Assembly: GCA_018401755.1 (NCBI GenBank)
Contig: JAGYKJ010000006.1
Coordinates: 310,001 to 374,000 of the forward strand
Direction: 5' to 3'
From: Litorivicinus sp.
GTDB lineage: Bacteria; Pseudomonadota; Gammaproteobacteria; Pseudomonadales; Litorivicinaceae
Length of the DNA stretch: 64,000 nt
Part shown: positions 36,667 through 46,359 of the stretch, one piece after another
How positions within the stretch are numbered: the first letter of the stretch is position 1
Layout of the letters: each line of letters starts with the position of its first letter
The notes under the pieces: generated by a model
Seen by the model: the letters and a program-made list of their open reading frames with translations, nothing else
Database searches by the model: none
Told to the model about the DNA's origin: nothing
Translations under genes and position numbers: made by a program

Positions 36667-38088
36667 TTACTCGTCGGACTCGTCATCAGCGAGTCCGAGC
36701 TCCTTGAGTTTTCGGGTCAGTGTATTGCGGCCCCACCCGAGTTTTTCAGCTGCTTCTTTCTTTCGCCCGCCGGTTTCAGTCAGTGCGGCCTCGATCAGTG
36801 TTCGCTCAAATTCTTGCGTCAAGATCGGGATGACTTCGCCTTCATTGGTCTTCAACAGCTGTGCGGCACGCTCTTTCAGAAGAGCACTCCAGTGCCCTGT
36901 TAGAGGGCGACGCTGTGCGTCTGGAAGATCGCGGATTTCGGGCGGAAGATCAGCAATGAGGACATCGCGATTTGGCGCCATGACGGAAAGCCAGCGACAG
37001 GTATTCTCGAGTTGACGGACATTTCCTGGCCAATGAAAGCCTTGCAGTACACCAATGGCTTCGTCCGACAAGTGCTTGGCTTCAGTGCCAATTTCTTTTG
37101 CTGCCGACTGTAGAAAATGTCGTGCAAGGACTGGGATATCGGCACGCCGTTCCCGGAGCGCTGGCAACTGAATGCGGATCACATTCAGTCGATGAAAGAG
37201 GTCTTCCCGAAACTGTCCGTTGGTCACTCGATCTTCTAAATTCTGGTGTGTGGCTGCAATAATTCGGACATTCGCGCGAACTGGGCTCATGCCACCGACG
37301 CGATAGAACTCGCCATCGGCCAATACCCGTAATAGTCGTGTTTGGGTGTCAAAGGGCATGTCACCGATCTCATCGAGAAATAATGTGCCCCCATGTGCTT
37401 GCTCAAATCGACCGGCACGCGCAGCCACGGCCCCCGTAAAAGCTCCTTTTTCATGCCCAAACAATTCTGATTCCATCAGATCTTTGGGAATGGCTGCCAT
37501 ATTCAAAGGAATAAAGGGTCCGTTACGCCGTGGCGAATTTGTATGGACTGCGTGTGCGACTAACTCTTTTCCTGTTCCTGACTCGCCGTTGATTAAGACC
37601 GTAATCTCAGCTTGACTGAGACGCCCAATCGCCCGGTATACATCCTGCATCGCGGGTGCTTCGCCAAGCAGCAGTGGGGTCGTGGCGCGATCACTAGGAA
37701 TCTCAGATTTGGGCTGCTCTACAGTTCGATCGAGCGCTCGTCGAACTAATAAAATGGCGTCATCGACATCAAAGGGTTTGGGTAGGTATTCAAATGCGCC
37801 GCGGGAGTAGGAGGCGACCGCGCTATCAAGGTCGCTGTGCGCAGTCATGACGATCACTGGCAGCTTGGGGGATACGGTATGTAGATGATCAAGTAGCGAT
37901 AAGCCATCTTCACCAGGCATCCGAATATCTGTCATCACGACAGAAGGGGATGACCGCTCCAAAGCTTTGCGCGCGTCGTCGGCGGACTCAAACATCGTGT
38001 GAGGGATATTGGCTGAGCTCAGCGCTTTTTCTAACACCCAACGAATCGAGCGGTCGTCATCAACGACCCAGACAGTCTGTGTAGTCAT
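36667..38088 (-). CDS. ntrC: Nitrogen regulator NtrC (GlnG)
   Basis: The 473-residue sigma-54 activator has a receiver domain with D54 (VMTDIRMPGED), AAA+ core with Walker A GESGTGKE and the sigma-54 contact loop GAFTGA, and a Fis-type helix-turn-helix at the end (KEAAEKLGWGRNTLTRKLK). Phosphorylated by NtrB, it activates glnA; matching binding sites are seen at 40739-40786. A 9-bp inverted repeat is embedded in its last codons (36674-36698). It overlaps ntrB by four bases. Confidence 0.97.
   Translation of the reverse strand: MTTQTVWVVDDDRSIRWVLEKALSSANIPHTMFESADDARKALERSSPSVVMTDIRMPGEDGLSLLDHLHTVSPKLPVIVMTAHSDLDSAVASYSRGAFEYLPKPFDVDDAILLVRRALDRTVEQPKSEIPSDRATTPLLLGEAPAMQDVYRAIGRLSQAEITVLINGESGTGKELVAHAVHTNSPRRNGPFIPLNMAAIPKDLMESELFGHEKGAFTGAVAARAGRFEQAHGGTLFLDEIGDMPFDTQTRLLRVLADGEFYRVGGMSPVRANVRIIAATHQNLEDRVTNGQFREDLFHRLNVIRIQLPALRERRADIPVLARHFLQSAAKEIGTEAKHLSDEAIGVLQGFHWPGNVRQLENTCRWLSVMAPNRDVLIADLPPEIRDLPDAQRRPLTGHWSALLKERAAQLLKTNEGEVIPILTQEFERTLIEAALTETGGRKKEAAEKLGWGRNTLTRKLKELGLADDESDE
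36674..36698. terminator. Hairpin inside the ntrC 3' end
   Basis: TCGGACTCG-TCATCAG-CGAGTCCGA is a perfect 9-bp stem encoded within the last codons of ntrC and 16 bases beyond the convergent secB stop. No T-run follows. It may serve as a shared transcript end for both genes. Confidence 0.4.
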
Positions 38089-39152
38089 TGTGATTCTCCG
38101 AATGGGACGATGATGTCGAACTGCGTTCGACCGGGTTTGGACGCTACCTCAATCCATCCATGATGACGGTGTACGATGGTCTGACTGATGGATAGGCCAA
38201 TCCCGGATCCCTGGGCGCGACCAGAGACCATCGGAAAAAATAATCGATCTGTGAGTTCGGTTGGTATTCCCGGCCCATTATCTTCAATCCGGATTTGCAG
38301 CAGAGTCCGACTCTGTCGGCCAAGACTTCCAGCAATGGAGCGCCGGACAGCGCGCGTTTGGAAACGAATTTCGGGCGCAATTGTCACTGATTCGGTCAAT
38401 GCTTCGAGTGCATTCTTCGCGATATTGAGAATGGCTTGTTGCATCTGGCCCCGATCCCCGATGATTTCAGGAAGACTTGGATCGTAATCACGAGTGATCA
38501 CGATTTGCTCATTGGACTCAGCGAGAAGTAATGCGCGTGTTCGTTCAAGCAGTTGATGAATATTGACTGGCTCATGCTCGAGACGAGCAGGCGATCCCAG
38601 CAATCGATCGACCAGTGTCTTGAGGCGATCGGCCTCGCTGACGATGACATCCAAATAATCCGCATAACCATTCGCTCCAACCTCTTTGGCGAGCAACTGA
38701 GCAGCACCCTTGATACCCCCCAGCGGATTCTTGATTTCGTGAGCCAAGCCTTGCACGAGTTTTCGAAACCCCTCTTCATCACTTACTTTCCGGGAGTCCC
38801 TGGAGATCTTTAAGAGTTGATCAACCTCGGAAAGCTCCACTAAAATGACTGCGTCGCCCAAGGGAGGGTCGAGACAGCTAAAGGACGCATCGGCCGTAAC
38901 CTGATATTCGTCGCGTACAAGCACCAGTTCTCGGTAGGTAAAGCCATACAGGGTATGGACCAAATGCTTCAGCGATTGCGCTAATTCAAGAGACTGGCTT
39001 GCAGTCACCCAAGACTCGAAGGGGACTGAAGCCAGTTGGCGTAAACCCATGGAGGTGATGCGTCGTGCGGACTCATTCACCCAGATGGCACGATGATTGG
39101 TGTCAAGAAGGATGATTCCGGTATTGAGCGCATCAAAGAGCCGAGTGTCCAT
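38085..39152 (-). CDS. ntrB: Nitrogen sensor kinase NtrB (GlnL)
   Basis: The 355-residue soluble kinase has a PAS domain (LNTGIILLDTNHRAIWVN), phospho-acceptor His in GLAHEIKNPLGGIKGA, N-box QAILNIAKNALEAL and G-box GSGIGLSIS. PII protein switches it between kinase and phosphatase. It lies between glnA and ntrC in the usual glnA-ntrB-ntrC order. Confidence 0.96.
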   Translation of the reverse strand: MDTRLFDALNTGIILLDTNHRAIWVNESARRITSMGLRQLASVPFESWVTASQSLELAQSLKHLVHTLYGFTYRELVLVRDEYQVTADASFSCLDPPLGDAVILVELSEVDQLLKISRDSRKVSDEEGFRKLVQGLAHEIKNPLGGIKGAAQLLAKEVGANGYADYLDVIVSEADRLKTLVDRLLGSPARLEHEPVNIHQLLERTRALLLAESNEQIVITRDYDPSLPEIIGDRGQMQQAILNIAKNALEALTESVTIAPEIRFQTRAVRRSIAGSLGRQSRTLLQIRIEDNGPGIPTELTDRLFFPMVSGRAQGSGIGLSISQTIVHRHHGWIEVASKPGRTQFDIIVPFGESQ

Positions 39153-39184
39153 GGGGTTGAGCCGGCGAACCGGCCCCTCCAGTG

Positions 39185-40591
39185 TTACACGCTGTAGTAC
39201 ATGCCAAATTCGACCGGATGGGTGGTCATATTCAGCCGCTCGACTTCGCCACGCTTCAGGTCGATGTAGCCATCGATCATGTCATCACTGAAGACCCCGC
39301 CACGCGTCAAGAAGTCGCGATCTGCGTCCAATGCATCGAGTGCCATCTCGAAGCTTGAGCAGACGGTTGGGATCAGTTTCGCTTCTTCAGCTGGCAGGTC
39401 ATACAGATCCTTATCAGCGGCTTCGCCAGGATGGATCTTGTTCTGGATGCCATCAAGGCCCGCCATCATCATGGCAGCGAATGCCAGATAGGGGTTGGCA
39501 GTCGGATCAGGGAATCGTACTTCAATCCGACGCGCTTTCGCACTGGACACGTAGGGAATCCGAATCGAAGCGGAGCGGTTACGGGCTGAGTAGGCGAGCA
39601 TCACGGGTGCTTCAAAGCCTGGCACAAGGCGTTTGTAGGAGTTTGTGGATGCATTGGTGAAGGCGTTAAGCGCGCGGGCGTGCTTAATAATGCCGCCGAT
39701 GTAAAACAGCGCCGTGTCCGACAACCCAGCATAGCCGTTCCCTGCGAACAGATTTTGACCATCTTTCCAAATCGACTGGTGGCAATGCATGCCAGAGCCG
39801 TTGTCGCCAACCAATGGTTTGGGCATAAAGGTGGATGTTTTGCCGTACGCATGGGCGACGTTGTGCACCACGTACTTCAAAATCTGTACTTCATCGGCCT
39901 TTTTCACCAATGTATTGAACTTGACACCAATCTCATTCTGGCCCGCGGTCGCCACTTCGTGGTGATGGACTTCAACCTCAAGACCCATGGCTTCCATGGT
40001 TTCGCACATCGCTGTTCGTAGATCCATGTGTGAATCGATCGGTGGGACTGGAAAATATCCGCCTTTCACCATCGGCCGGTGGCCCATGTTTCCGCCGTCG
40101 ATTTCGGCATGACTGGACCACGCTGCTTCTTCCGCGGAAATCTGGTACATCGCGCCAGAAATATCCGCCTTCCACTTCACGTCATCAAAAATGAAGAACT
40201 CAGGCTCAGGCCCGAAAAAGCAGGTATCCCCGATTCCAGTCGACTTCAAGTACTCTTCAGCACGAATCGCAACGGAACGTGGATCACGCTCGTAACCTTG
40301 CATTGTGGATGGTTCGACGATGTTGCACCGAATGTTTACTGTGGTCTCTTCGGTGAAGGGATCAACGACAGCAGTCGAATCATCAGGCATCAAAATCATG
40401 TCTGACTCATTAATACTTTTCCATCCGGCGATGGAGGAACCATCAAACATGGCGCCTTCTGAGAAGAACTCTGCATCAACTTTTGAGGAAGGGAAGGTCA
40501 CGTGCTGCTCTTTGCCGCGCGGATCTGTAAAGCGTAGATCAATCCAACGTGCTTCGCTTTCTTGGATAAGTTTTAGTGTGTTTTCAGACAT
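39185..40591 (-). CDS. glnA: Glutamine synthetase type I
   Basis: The 468-residue enzyme makes glutamine from glutamate and ammonia. It shows the beta-Asp strand, the [14 protein letters not shown] core and ATP region, and the adenylylation site Tyr in [10 protein letters not shown]. The ATG at 40591 fits the family N-terminus ([20 protein letters not shown]); the ORF-track start lies in the leader. A sigma-54 promoter and NtrC boxes stand upstream. Confidence 0.97.
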   Translation of the reverse strand: MSENTLKLIQESEARWIDLRFTDPRGKEQHVTFPSSKVDAEFFSEGAMFDGSSIAGWKSINESDMILMPDDSTAVVDPFTEETTVNIRCNIVEPSTMQGYERDPRSVAIRAEEYLKSTGIGDTCFFGPEPEFFIFDDVKWKADISGAMYQISAEEAAWSSHAEIDGGNMGHRPMVKGGYFPVPPIDSHMDLRTAMCETMEAMGLEVEVHHHEVATAGQNEIGVKFNTLVKKADEVQILKYVVHNVAHAYGKTSTFMPKPLVGDNGSGMHCHQSIWKDGQNLFAGNGYAGLSDTALFYIGGIIKHARALNAFTNASTNSYKRLVPGFEAPVMLAYSARNRSASIRIPYVSSAKARRIEVRFPDPTANPYLAFAAMMMAGLDGIQNKIHPGEAADKDLYDLPAEEAKLIPTVCSSFEMALDALDADRDFLTRGGVFSDDMIDGYIDLKRGEVERLNMTTHPVEFGMYYSV

Positions 40592-40660
40592 GGTGGACTC
40601 CGTGTGTCGAACCGAGAATCTCAACCCCTCACCGGAAGAGTCGAGCACTTATAAATACAT

Positions 40661-40676
40661 AGCAAAGGGCGTGCCG
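40661..40676 (-). promoter_or_regulatory. Sigma-54 promoter of glnA
   Basis: On the minus strand GGCACG-CCCT-TTGCT matches the -24/-12 consensus with correct GG/GC spacing, about 70 bases before the glnA ATG. With the NtrC boxes upstream it predicts nitrogen-limited expression. Confidence 0.88.
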
Positions 40677-40738
40677 GGTTAACAAGGCAGGCCATCCGCG
40701 AGATTGCGCGCCTATATTGGTGCATCTTCAGGGTAAAT

Positions 40739-40755
40739 TGCACGAATAATGTGCA
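40739..40755. promoter_or_regulatory. NtrC binding site, proximal
   Basis: TGCACG-AATAA-TGTGCA is a 17-bp dyad close to the NtrC consensus TGCACC-N5-GGTGCA. It lies about 65-80 bp upstream of the sigma-54 promoter, a usual enhancer distance. A half-site TTGGTGCAT at 40718 may extend the array. Confidence 0.8.
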
Positions 40756-40769
40756 CCTCCTACTCAATA

Positions 40770-40786
40770 CGCACCTTCGTGGTGCA
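40770..40786. promoter_or_regulatory. NtrC binding site, distal
   Basis: CGCACC-TTCGT-GGTGCA is nearly a perfect NtrC dyad. It is about 31 bp centre to centre from the proximal site, roughly three helical turns, so both dimers face the same side. It also lies 75 bp upstream of typA. Confidence 0.85.
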
Positions 40787-40831
40787 TATTGAGCGATTGC
40801 AAAAAAAATCCCGTGAGACGGTCGCTCTCGG

Positions 40832-40837
40832 TATACT
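40832..40837 (+). promoter_or_regulatory. Possible -10 element of typA
   Basis: TATACT is a good -10 match 24 bases before the typA ATG, followed by a GC-rich start region. No good -35 is found at 16-18 bases, so the promoter is only likely. Confidence 0.4.
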
Positions 40838-40860
40838 GCGCGCGCTCGGAGGACCCCCTA

Positions 40861-42684
40861 ATGATTGATCGCATTCGAAATGTCGCCATTATCGCTCACG
40901 TGGATCACGGAAAAACCACGCTCGTTGATAAGTTACTTGCCGCCTCTGGGACCTTGGACCGGAAAGAAATTCTGAGCGAACGAATCATGGACTCGAACGA
41001 TCAAGAGAAAGAGCGTGGCATAACGATTTTGGCGAAGAATACCGGACTGAATTGGCACGATTATCGGATCAACGTGGTCGACACGCCTGGTCACGCTGAC
41101 TTCGGAGGTGAGGTCGAGCGTGTACTCTCAATGGTTGATGCGGTGCTCTTGGTCGTTGATGCCCAAGAAGGCCCGATGCCGCAAACACGGTTTGTGACGC
41201 AAAAAGCCTTTGCCCAAGGGCTGAAGCCGATTCTCATCGTCAATAAGGTCGATAAGGCAGGAGCGGATCCTCACGGCTGCATTGATAAGGTGTTTGACCT
41301 CTTTGACCAATTGGGCGCGACCGACGACCAATTGGATTTTCCGATCGTCTATTGCTCTGCGATTAACGGCTTATCCGGACCCGAGCCTGATCAGCTTATT
41401 GAGAGCATGGAGCCGATCTTGCAGGCCATTGTCGATCACTGTCCGGTCCCTCAGGTCGATGCGAATGGGCCTCTGCAGTTGCAAGTGTCGGCATTGGATT
41501 ACAACAGTTATCAGGGCGTCATTGGTGTCGGCCGAATTCGTCGTGGCACACTGAAGAAAAATCAACAAGTTGCAGTGATCGACCGCGAGGGCATCAAGCG
41601 GACCGGGAAGGTATTGCAAATTCTTGGCTATCTCGGGCTCGAGCGGATCGAACAACCCAGCGCCGAAGCGGGTGATATTGTGTGTGTGACTGGGCTCGAT
41701 CCCTTATTCATCTCGGATACCATTTGTGCCATCGATCAGCCTGAGGCACTGCCACAACTGTCTGTTGATGAGCCGACCGTCAGTATGACGTTTCAAGTCA
41801 ATGACAGTCCCTTTGCAGGCCGTGATGGGAAGTATGTGACATCGCGGAATATCAAAGAACGCCTCGAGCGGGAATTGATCCATAACGTGGCGCTGCGGGT
41901 CGAGCCTGGCGAGACCCCTGACAAGTTTCAGGTGTCCGGCCGAGGTGAACTCCACCTCTCGGTCTTAATTGAAACCATGCGCCGAGAGGGCTTCGAACTG
42001 GGTGTCTCGCGGCCTGAAGTGATTGTACGGGAACACAATGGTGTCAAAGAAGAGCCGTACGAGTTTGTAGTGATCGATATTGAAGATCAGCACCAGGGTG
42101 CCGTCATGGAGGCCATTGGCCTTCGGAAAGGGGACTTAAAGAATATGGTCCCTGACGGGGATGGTCGTATCCGTCTTGAATATGTCATCCCTGCCCGCGG
42201 GCTCATTGGATTCCGGTCCACGTTTATGACGATGACTTCCGGTACCGGAGTTATTAGCCACGTATTTGATCATTATGGCAAGGTGAAGGAAGGCGAACTG
42301 GGCAACCGGAATAATGGCGTTTTGGTCACCATGATCGACGGGACGACCACAGCCTATTCGTTGTTCAATTTACAGGATCGTGGCCGTTTAATGGTCGGCC
42401 CTGGTCTGGATGTCTATGAAGGGATGATCTTGGGAATTCATGCGCGGGATAATGATCTGCCCGTCAATCCCGTGAGGGGTAAGCAGCTCACCAATATCCG
42501 GGCTGCAGGAACGGATGAGAACCTGATTTTGACGCCTCCAGTCAAGATGACACTTGAGTCTGCGCTTGAATTTATTGATGATGATGAACTTGTTGAAGTC
42601 ACACCGAGTTCGATTCGGTTACGGAAAAAGTTATTGAAGGAAGCCGACCGCAAACGTGCAGGTCGGTCCAAGGCGGCAAGCTAG
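40861..42684 (+). CDS. typA: Ribosome-associated GTPase TypA/BipA
   Basis: The 607-residue translational GTPase assists 50S assembly under stress and cold. G1 is [10 protein letters not shown]3 [13 protein letters not shown]4 NKVDKAGA; the C-terminal domain has [12 protein letters not shown] typical of TypA. The ATG at 40861 follows GGAGG; the ORF-track start 24 codons upstream lies in the promoter. It is divergent from glnA, as in enteric bacteria. Confidence 0.97.
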   Translation: MIDRIRNVAIIAHVDHGKTTLVDKLLAASGTLDRKEILSERIMDSNDQEKERGITILAKNTGLNWHDYRINVVDTPGHADFGGEVERVLSMVDAVLLVVDAQEGPMPQTRFVTQKAFAQGLKPILIVNKVDKAGADPHGCIDKVFDLFDQLGATDDQLDFPIVYCSAINGLSGPEPDQLIESMEPILQAIVDHCPVPQVDANGPLQLQVSALDYNSYQGVIGVGRIRRGTLKKNQQVAVIDREGIKRTGKVLQILGYLGLERIEQPSAEAGDIVCVTGLDPLFISDTICAIDQPEALPQLSVDEPTVSMTFQVNDSPFAGRDGKYVTSRNIKERLERELIHNVALRVEPGETPDKFQVSGRGELHLSVLIETMRREGFELGVSRPEVIVREHNGVKEEPYEFVVIDIEDQHQGAVMEAIGLRKGDLKNMVPDGDGRIRLEYVIPARGLIGFRSTFMTMTSGTGVISHVFDHYGKVKEGELGNRNNGVLVTMIDGTTTAYSLFNLQDRGRLMVGPGLDVYEGMILGIHARDNDLPVNPVRGKQLTNIRAAGTDENLILTPPVKMTLESALEFIDDDELVEVTPSSIRLRKKLLKEADRKRAGRSKAAS

Positions 42685-42715
42685 GGAGTGCGTGCTGCCC
42701 CGTCAGGGGAGCGAC

Positions 42716-43687
42716 ATGCACACACTCTATCCGGAGATCACACCGCGGCAGCATTGGATGCTTGCGGTGGGCGATGGTCACGAACTCTACGTTGAAGAGA
42801 TGGGAAACCCAGAAGGGTTGCCTGTGTTGGTCTTACACGGTGGACCAGGTGCCGGCTGTAGTCCGGATTCACGGCGTTTCTTTGACCCCCACGTCTATCG
42901 CATTGTTTGCTTTGATCAGCGTGGTGCGGGGAGATCACGCCCACGTGGAGGTCTGACAGCCAATACCACCGGTCATTTACTTGATGATATTGAACTTATT
43001 CTGGCGCATCTTGCGATCAAGCGTGTGACCTTATTTGGTGGCTCGTGGGGCGCGACTTTGGCGCTGTTGTTCGCCATTCGACATCCAATGACCGTCTTGG
43101 GTTGTATCTTACGCGGCACCTTCCTGGGGCGTCCTCAGGACATTGATTGGTTGTATCAGCGCGGGGCGTCAGACATCTATCCGAGCGCTTGGCGTGACTT
43201 TTTGGTGCCGTTAACACCGCAAGAGTGTGCTGATCCGATCGCTGGGTACACGCGCATCTTCTCTGAAGCCACACCCTTTATCCGCTATCAGGCAGCACGC
43301 GCATGGAATCTTTGGGAAACGCGGCTTGCATCTCGGCAACCTGATCTTGGATCCATTACTGATGGATCACCCTCGCATGACTTGGCTTTTGCCACAATCG
43401 AGCATCACTATGTGGCACATCAATGTTTTATCGCACCAAATGCGATCCTTGATCAGGCTGAGATGCTGGCAACCGTCCCAGTCGAGTTGGTTCATGGGGT
43501 TGAAGATCATGTGTGTCCGCTGGCGGAGGCTCGCCTCTTACATGCTTCTCTGCGCGATGCGCGATTGACGATGATTGCTGATGGTGGGCATTCGGCTCGT
43601 CACCCGGCCATGATTTCGGCGCTGGTCGAGGCCACTCGATTGATGGCCGCTCGATATGGACATGGGCGCGACGTTCGCCGGAAGTAA
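42716..43687 (+). CDS. pip: Proline iminopeptidase
   Basis: The 323-residue alpha/beta hydrolase cleaves N-terminal proline from peptides. It has the oxyanion LHGGPGAGCSPDSRRFF, nucleophile elbow GGSWGATLAL, FDQRGAGRS and a late GVEDHVCPLAEA Asp with His in GGHSARHP. The ATG at 42716 is preceded by AGGGGAG; the ORF-track start is inside typA. It converges on tatC. Confidence 0.94.
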   Translation: MHTLYPEITPRQHWMLAVGDGHELYVEEMGNPEGLPVLVLHGGPGAGCSPDSRRFFDPHVYRIVCFDQRGAGRSRPRGGLTANTTGHLLDDIELILAHLAIKRVTLFGGSWGATLALLFAIRHPMTVLGCILRGTFLGRPQDIDWLYQRGASDIYPSAWRDFLVPLTPQECADPIAGYTRIFSEATPFIRYQAARAWNLWETRLASRQPDLGSITDGSPSHDLAFATIEHHYVAHQCFIAPNAILDQAEMLATVPVELVHGVEDHVCPLAEARLLHASLRDARLTMIADGGHSARHPAMISALVEATRLMAARYGHGRDVRRK

Positions 43688-43730
43688 CGTCGCGGTCTTA
43701 GCGGTGCGACCGGCGCAACGATTGACTGTT

Positions 43731-44661
43731 TTACGCGCCAGACTTTGGTGGTTCAGGCCCGATATCTGTGTCAGCGTCCTTGGGACTCTGCGGCTCTGAT
43801 GGATCAGTAATGGACGCATAGAGATCGAATTCCTGAATATCATGCGTCTCAGAGTCGCTGTCATCCACCCCATTGGTCTTTGCATTCTCGGTGTTATCGG
43901 CCGCGGCCTCCTCGGCTGCGGTATCCGATCCCCGTGGTGGGCCTAAGAACCGAGCACCAATCAGTCCAGCTTCAAATAACAGCCACATTGGCACTGCCAG
44001 TAGTGTTTGACTGATCATATCAGGTGGCGTGACGAGCATGCCGACAACAAAACAGCCGAGAAATACATAGGGTCGCTTGCTCTTTAAGCTCTTCACATCG
44101 GCCACGCCCGCTTTGACGAGCAGCATCGTTGCAATTGGGATTTCAAATGCCAAACCAAATGCCAAAAAGAGTTTCAGCACAAAACTGAGATAGGCATCGA
44201 TGTCTGTCATCACCAGTGACGCCGGTGGGGCCTACGGTGGTGAAGAACCCAAAAATGAGTGGGAAGACAATGTAATAGGCGAATGCCATGCCGGCATAGA
44301 ACAAGAAAATACTGGACAGAAGCAGCGGGGCAACAAGCTTTTTCTCATTTTTATAGAGCCCGGGCGCAATGAACCCCCAGATCTGATAAAGCATCACAGG
44401 CGCCGCGCAATAGACCGCGAGATAGAGTGCTAACTTAAAAGGAGCCAAAAATGGGGAGGCGACCTGGGTCGCAATCATTGATGAACCTTCTGGCATGAGT
44501 GTTTGCAATGGTTCTGCAAGATACACATACAGTTCGTTGGCAAACGCCATAAAGCCAATGAAAATAATCAGTACGGTAATGACGATACGAATTAATCGAT
44601 CCCGTAATTCAATTAAGTGAGCAATCAGGGGTTGATCTGCAAATTGATCGTGATCGCTCAT
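43731..44661 (-). pseudogene. tatC: Twin-arginine translocase TatC, one frameshift
   Basis: The N-terminal frame gives helices 1-4 (LIAHLIELRDRLIRIVITVL to FPLIFGFFTTVGPTGVT). The second frame continues VMTDIDAYLSFVLKLFLAFG with the remaining helices, so one extra base near 44214 breaks a complete gene. The conserved cytoplasmic N-terminus and the periplasmic FFTTV region are present. After the last helix a 70-residue acidic tail follows, unusual for TatC. tatA and tatB are intact, so a true loss would be surprising; an assembly error is likely. Confidence 0.88.
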
Positions 44662-44999
44662 GAGGTACTATCGGACTCGCGACTGGTGGGCTTGGACGCC
44701 ACCGACTGTGATTCAGCGATGCTAGTTCGGCTGACAGGTTCTTTGCTGGATGTTTTCGCTCCCATCTCGCCGGTTAGATCCTCAAGGGTCAATCCGCCCC
44801 CCTTGGCGTGTAATTGCTTCTTTAAATCTTCCATTTCGAGTTCGCGGTTAATCTCGCGTTGAATGGACGTCATTTGACGACGCGCACGATTCACCCACAG
44901 GCCGATGGAACGGGCCAAGCGAGGCAGTCGTTCGGGACCCACGACAATCAATCCGATGATGGCGACCAAGAGAAGCTCGGTCGCACCGATATCGAACAC
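44658..44999 (-). CDS. tatB: Sec-independent translocase subunit TatB
   Basis: The 113-residue protein begins MFDIGATELLLVAIIGLIVVG, the single TatB helix, with GPERLPRLARSIG as the amphipathic hinge and a long polar C-terminus. It binds Tat substrates with TatC, which it overlaps by four bases. Confidence 0.95.
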   Translation of the reverse strand: MFDIGATELLLVAIIGLIVVGPERLPRLARSIGLWVNRARRQMTSIQREINRELEMEDLKKQLHAKGGGLTLEDLTGEMGAKTSSKEPVSRTSIAESQSVASKPTSRESDSTS

Positions 45000-45002
45000 G
45001 CG

Positions 45003-45257
45003 TTAGGCCTTTTCTTTTTCAGCTGCTTTCGCAGGCTCAACCGATTCCGCGGTTGCGCCAGCGTCTTCAACGGATTCGGCCTTCATCACTGTCTCATCGG
45101 TCTTATCCTTGCCATCATCGGTCATCGACTGACGGAAGCCCTTCACAGCACCACCGAGGTCACTGCCGAGGGTCTTCAGTTTCTTGGTGCCAAAAATCAT
45201 GATGACGATTGCCAGAATGATGAGCAGTTGCCAAATACTTATTCCGCCGATTCCCAT
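45003..45257 (-). CDS. tatA: Sec-independent translocase subunit TatA
   Basis: The 84-residue pore-forming subunit has one helix ([19 protein letters not shown]), the [10 protein letters not shown] hinge, and an acidic and Ala-rich tail. It stands first in tatA-tatB-tatC, separated by three bases from tatB, and follows hisI-hisE-hinT on the same strand. Confidence 0.95.
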   Translation of the reverse strand: MGIGGISIWQLLIILAIVIMIFGTKKLKTLGSDLGGAVKGFRQSMTDDGKDKTDETVMKAESVEDAGATAESVEPAKAAEKEKA

Positions 45258-45284
45258 GGGGTCTCCTTTGTTTTTAGAGTCGTC

Positions 45285-45623
45285 TCAATTAAAACCCGTG
45301 AAAGGGCCGCCGCCGAGGACATGGTAGTGCATGTGATACACCTCCTGATGTCCACCCGGACCCGTATTCAACACGGTCCGAAATCCAGAATCCAGTCCTT
45401 GTTCGCGGGCAATGGTCGGAATCGTCAATTGGATACGTCCCAAAAGACCCTCATCGTCTGCATTAACCTCAAACAAGTTCGCAATATGCCGCTGTGGGAT
45501 GACAAGAAAATGAACCGGTGCCTTGGGGTGAATATCCTTGAACGCGATCATATCCTCATCTTTGTAAATGATTTCGGCAGGGATCTCGCCATCACGGATC
45601 TTACAAAATAGGCAGCCTGTCAT
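45285..45623 (-). CDS. hinT: HIT-family nucleotide phosphoramidase
   Basis: The 112-residue HIT protein hydrolyses purine nucleoside phosphoramidates. It has a zinc-site start [13 protein letters not shown] and the histidine triad HMHYHVLGG near the end. It overlaps hisE by four bases. Confidence 0.93.
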   Translation of the reverse strand: MTGCLFCKIRDGEIPAEIIYKDEDMIAFKDIHPKAPVHFLVIPQRHIANLFEVNADDEGLLGRIQLTIPTIAREQGLDSGFRTVLNTGPGGHQEVYHMHYHVLGGGPFTGFN

Positions 45624-45952
45624 TCTCGCTCTCCACGGGATGCCTTTTCGACTAATCCACTGACACCGAGACGCTTTTCCAGCTCAGCTAAGACCGCAGA
45701 TGGTGGCTCTTCTAGGTGTGATAGCAGTACCAGCGTGTGGAACCATAAATCAGCCACTTCATGGATCACATCATGAGTATTCCCAGAGCGACTGGCGTCC
45801 TTTGCCGCCATGACCACTTCAGTTGACTCTTCGCCCACTTTTTTAAGAATGTGATCCAGTCCTTTGTGGTGTAGTCGAGCCACGTACGACTTTTCAGGAT
45901 CGCCAAAGCGACGCTCGGCTAGCATGTCTTCCAGTAAATGTATGACGCTCAT
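45620..45952 (-). CDS. hisE: Phosphoribosyl-ATP pyrophosphatase
   Basis: The 110-residue MazG-like enzyme removes pyrophosphate from PR-ATP. It has [16 protein letters not shown] and [14 protein letters not shown], the metal-binding helices. It is translated with hisI (four-base overlap) and works directly before it in the histidine pathway. Confidence 0.95.
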   Translation of the reverse strand: MSVIHLLEDMLAERRFGDPEKSYVARLHHKGLDHILKKVGEESTEVVMAAKDASRSGNTHDVIHEVADLWFHTLVLLSHLEEPPSAVLAELEKRLGVSGLVEKASRGERE

Positions 45953-46359
45953 GAGGATTGTCCATAAAGTGTGGAAGGGTCGATCAGTACGTCAGCGACC
46001 GCGACCCATTGCCCCGATGTATCGGGTGCCCATGAGAAGCAGCTTCGCCGTCCAGTGTGACAGGCTACACCGGTTTGTTCGACTTGCAAGACGATCGCAT
46101 CGCGATCGCAGTCCAGTCGCATCGAGAGACAACGCTGTTGCTGCCCAGAGCTTTCACCTTTGCGCCACAAGGTGTGCCGAGAGCGCGAGTAATACACCGC
46201 CTGACCAGAGGAAAGAGTCTCTGAGAGAGCCGCACGATTCATCCAAGCGAGCATCAGAATTTCACCGGTGTGCGCATCTTGCGCAACAGCGCTGATCAGG
46301 CCGTTGGCATCGAATTGAACGGCATCAAGAAGCTGATTCAGTGCGGGCATGTCAATCAT
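45949..46359 (-). CDS. hisI: Phosphoribosyl-AMP cyclohydrolase
   Basis: HisI opens the purine ring of PR-AMP. The 136-residue protein has [43 protein letters not shown] and the zinc cysteine site [12 protein letters not shown] use the ATG overlapping the ubiB stop (46359); the ORF-track start adds 43 residues from within ubiB. Confidence 0.95.
   Translation of the reverse strand: MIDMPALNQLLDAVQFDANGLISAVAQDAHTGEILMLAWMNRAALSETLSSGQAVYYSRSRHTLWRKGESSGQQQRCLSMRLDCDRDAIVLQVEQTGVACHTGRRSCFSWAPDTSGQWVAVADVLIDPSTLYGQSS

Noticed and set aside
43691-43712. Possible hairpin GTCGC...GCGAC after the pip gene
   Set aside because: Only five base pairs with a 12-base loop, too weak to call a terminator.
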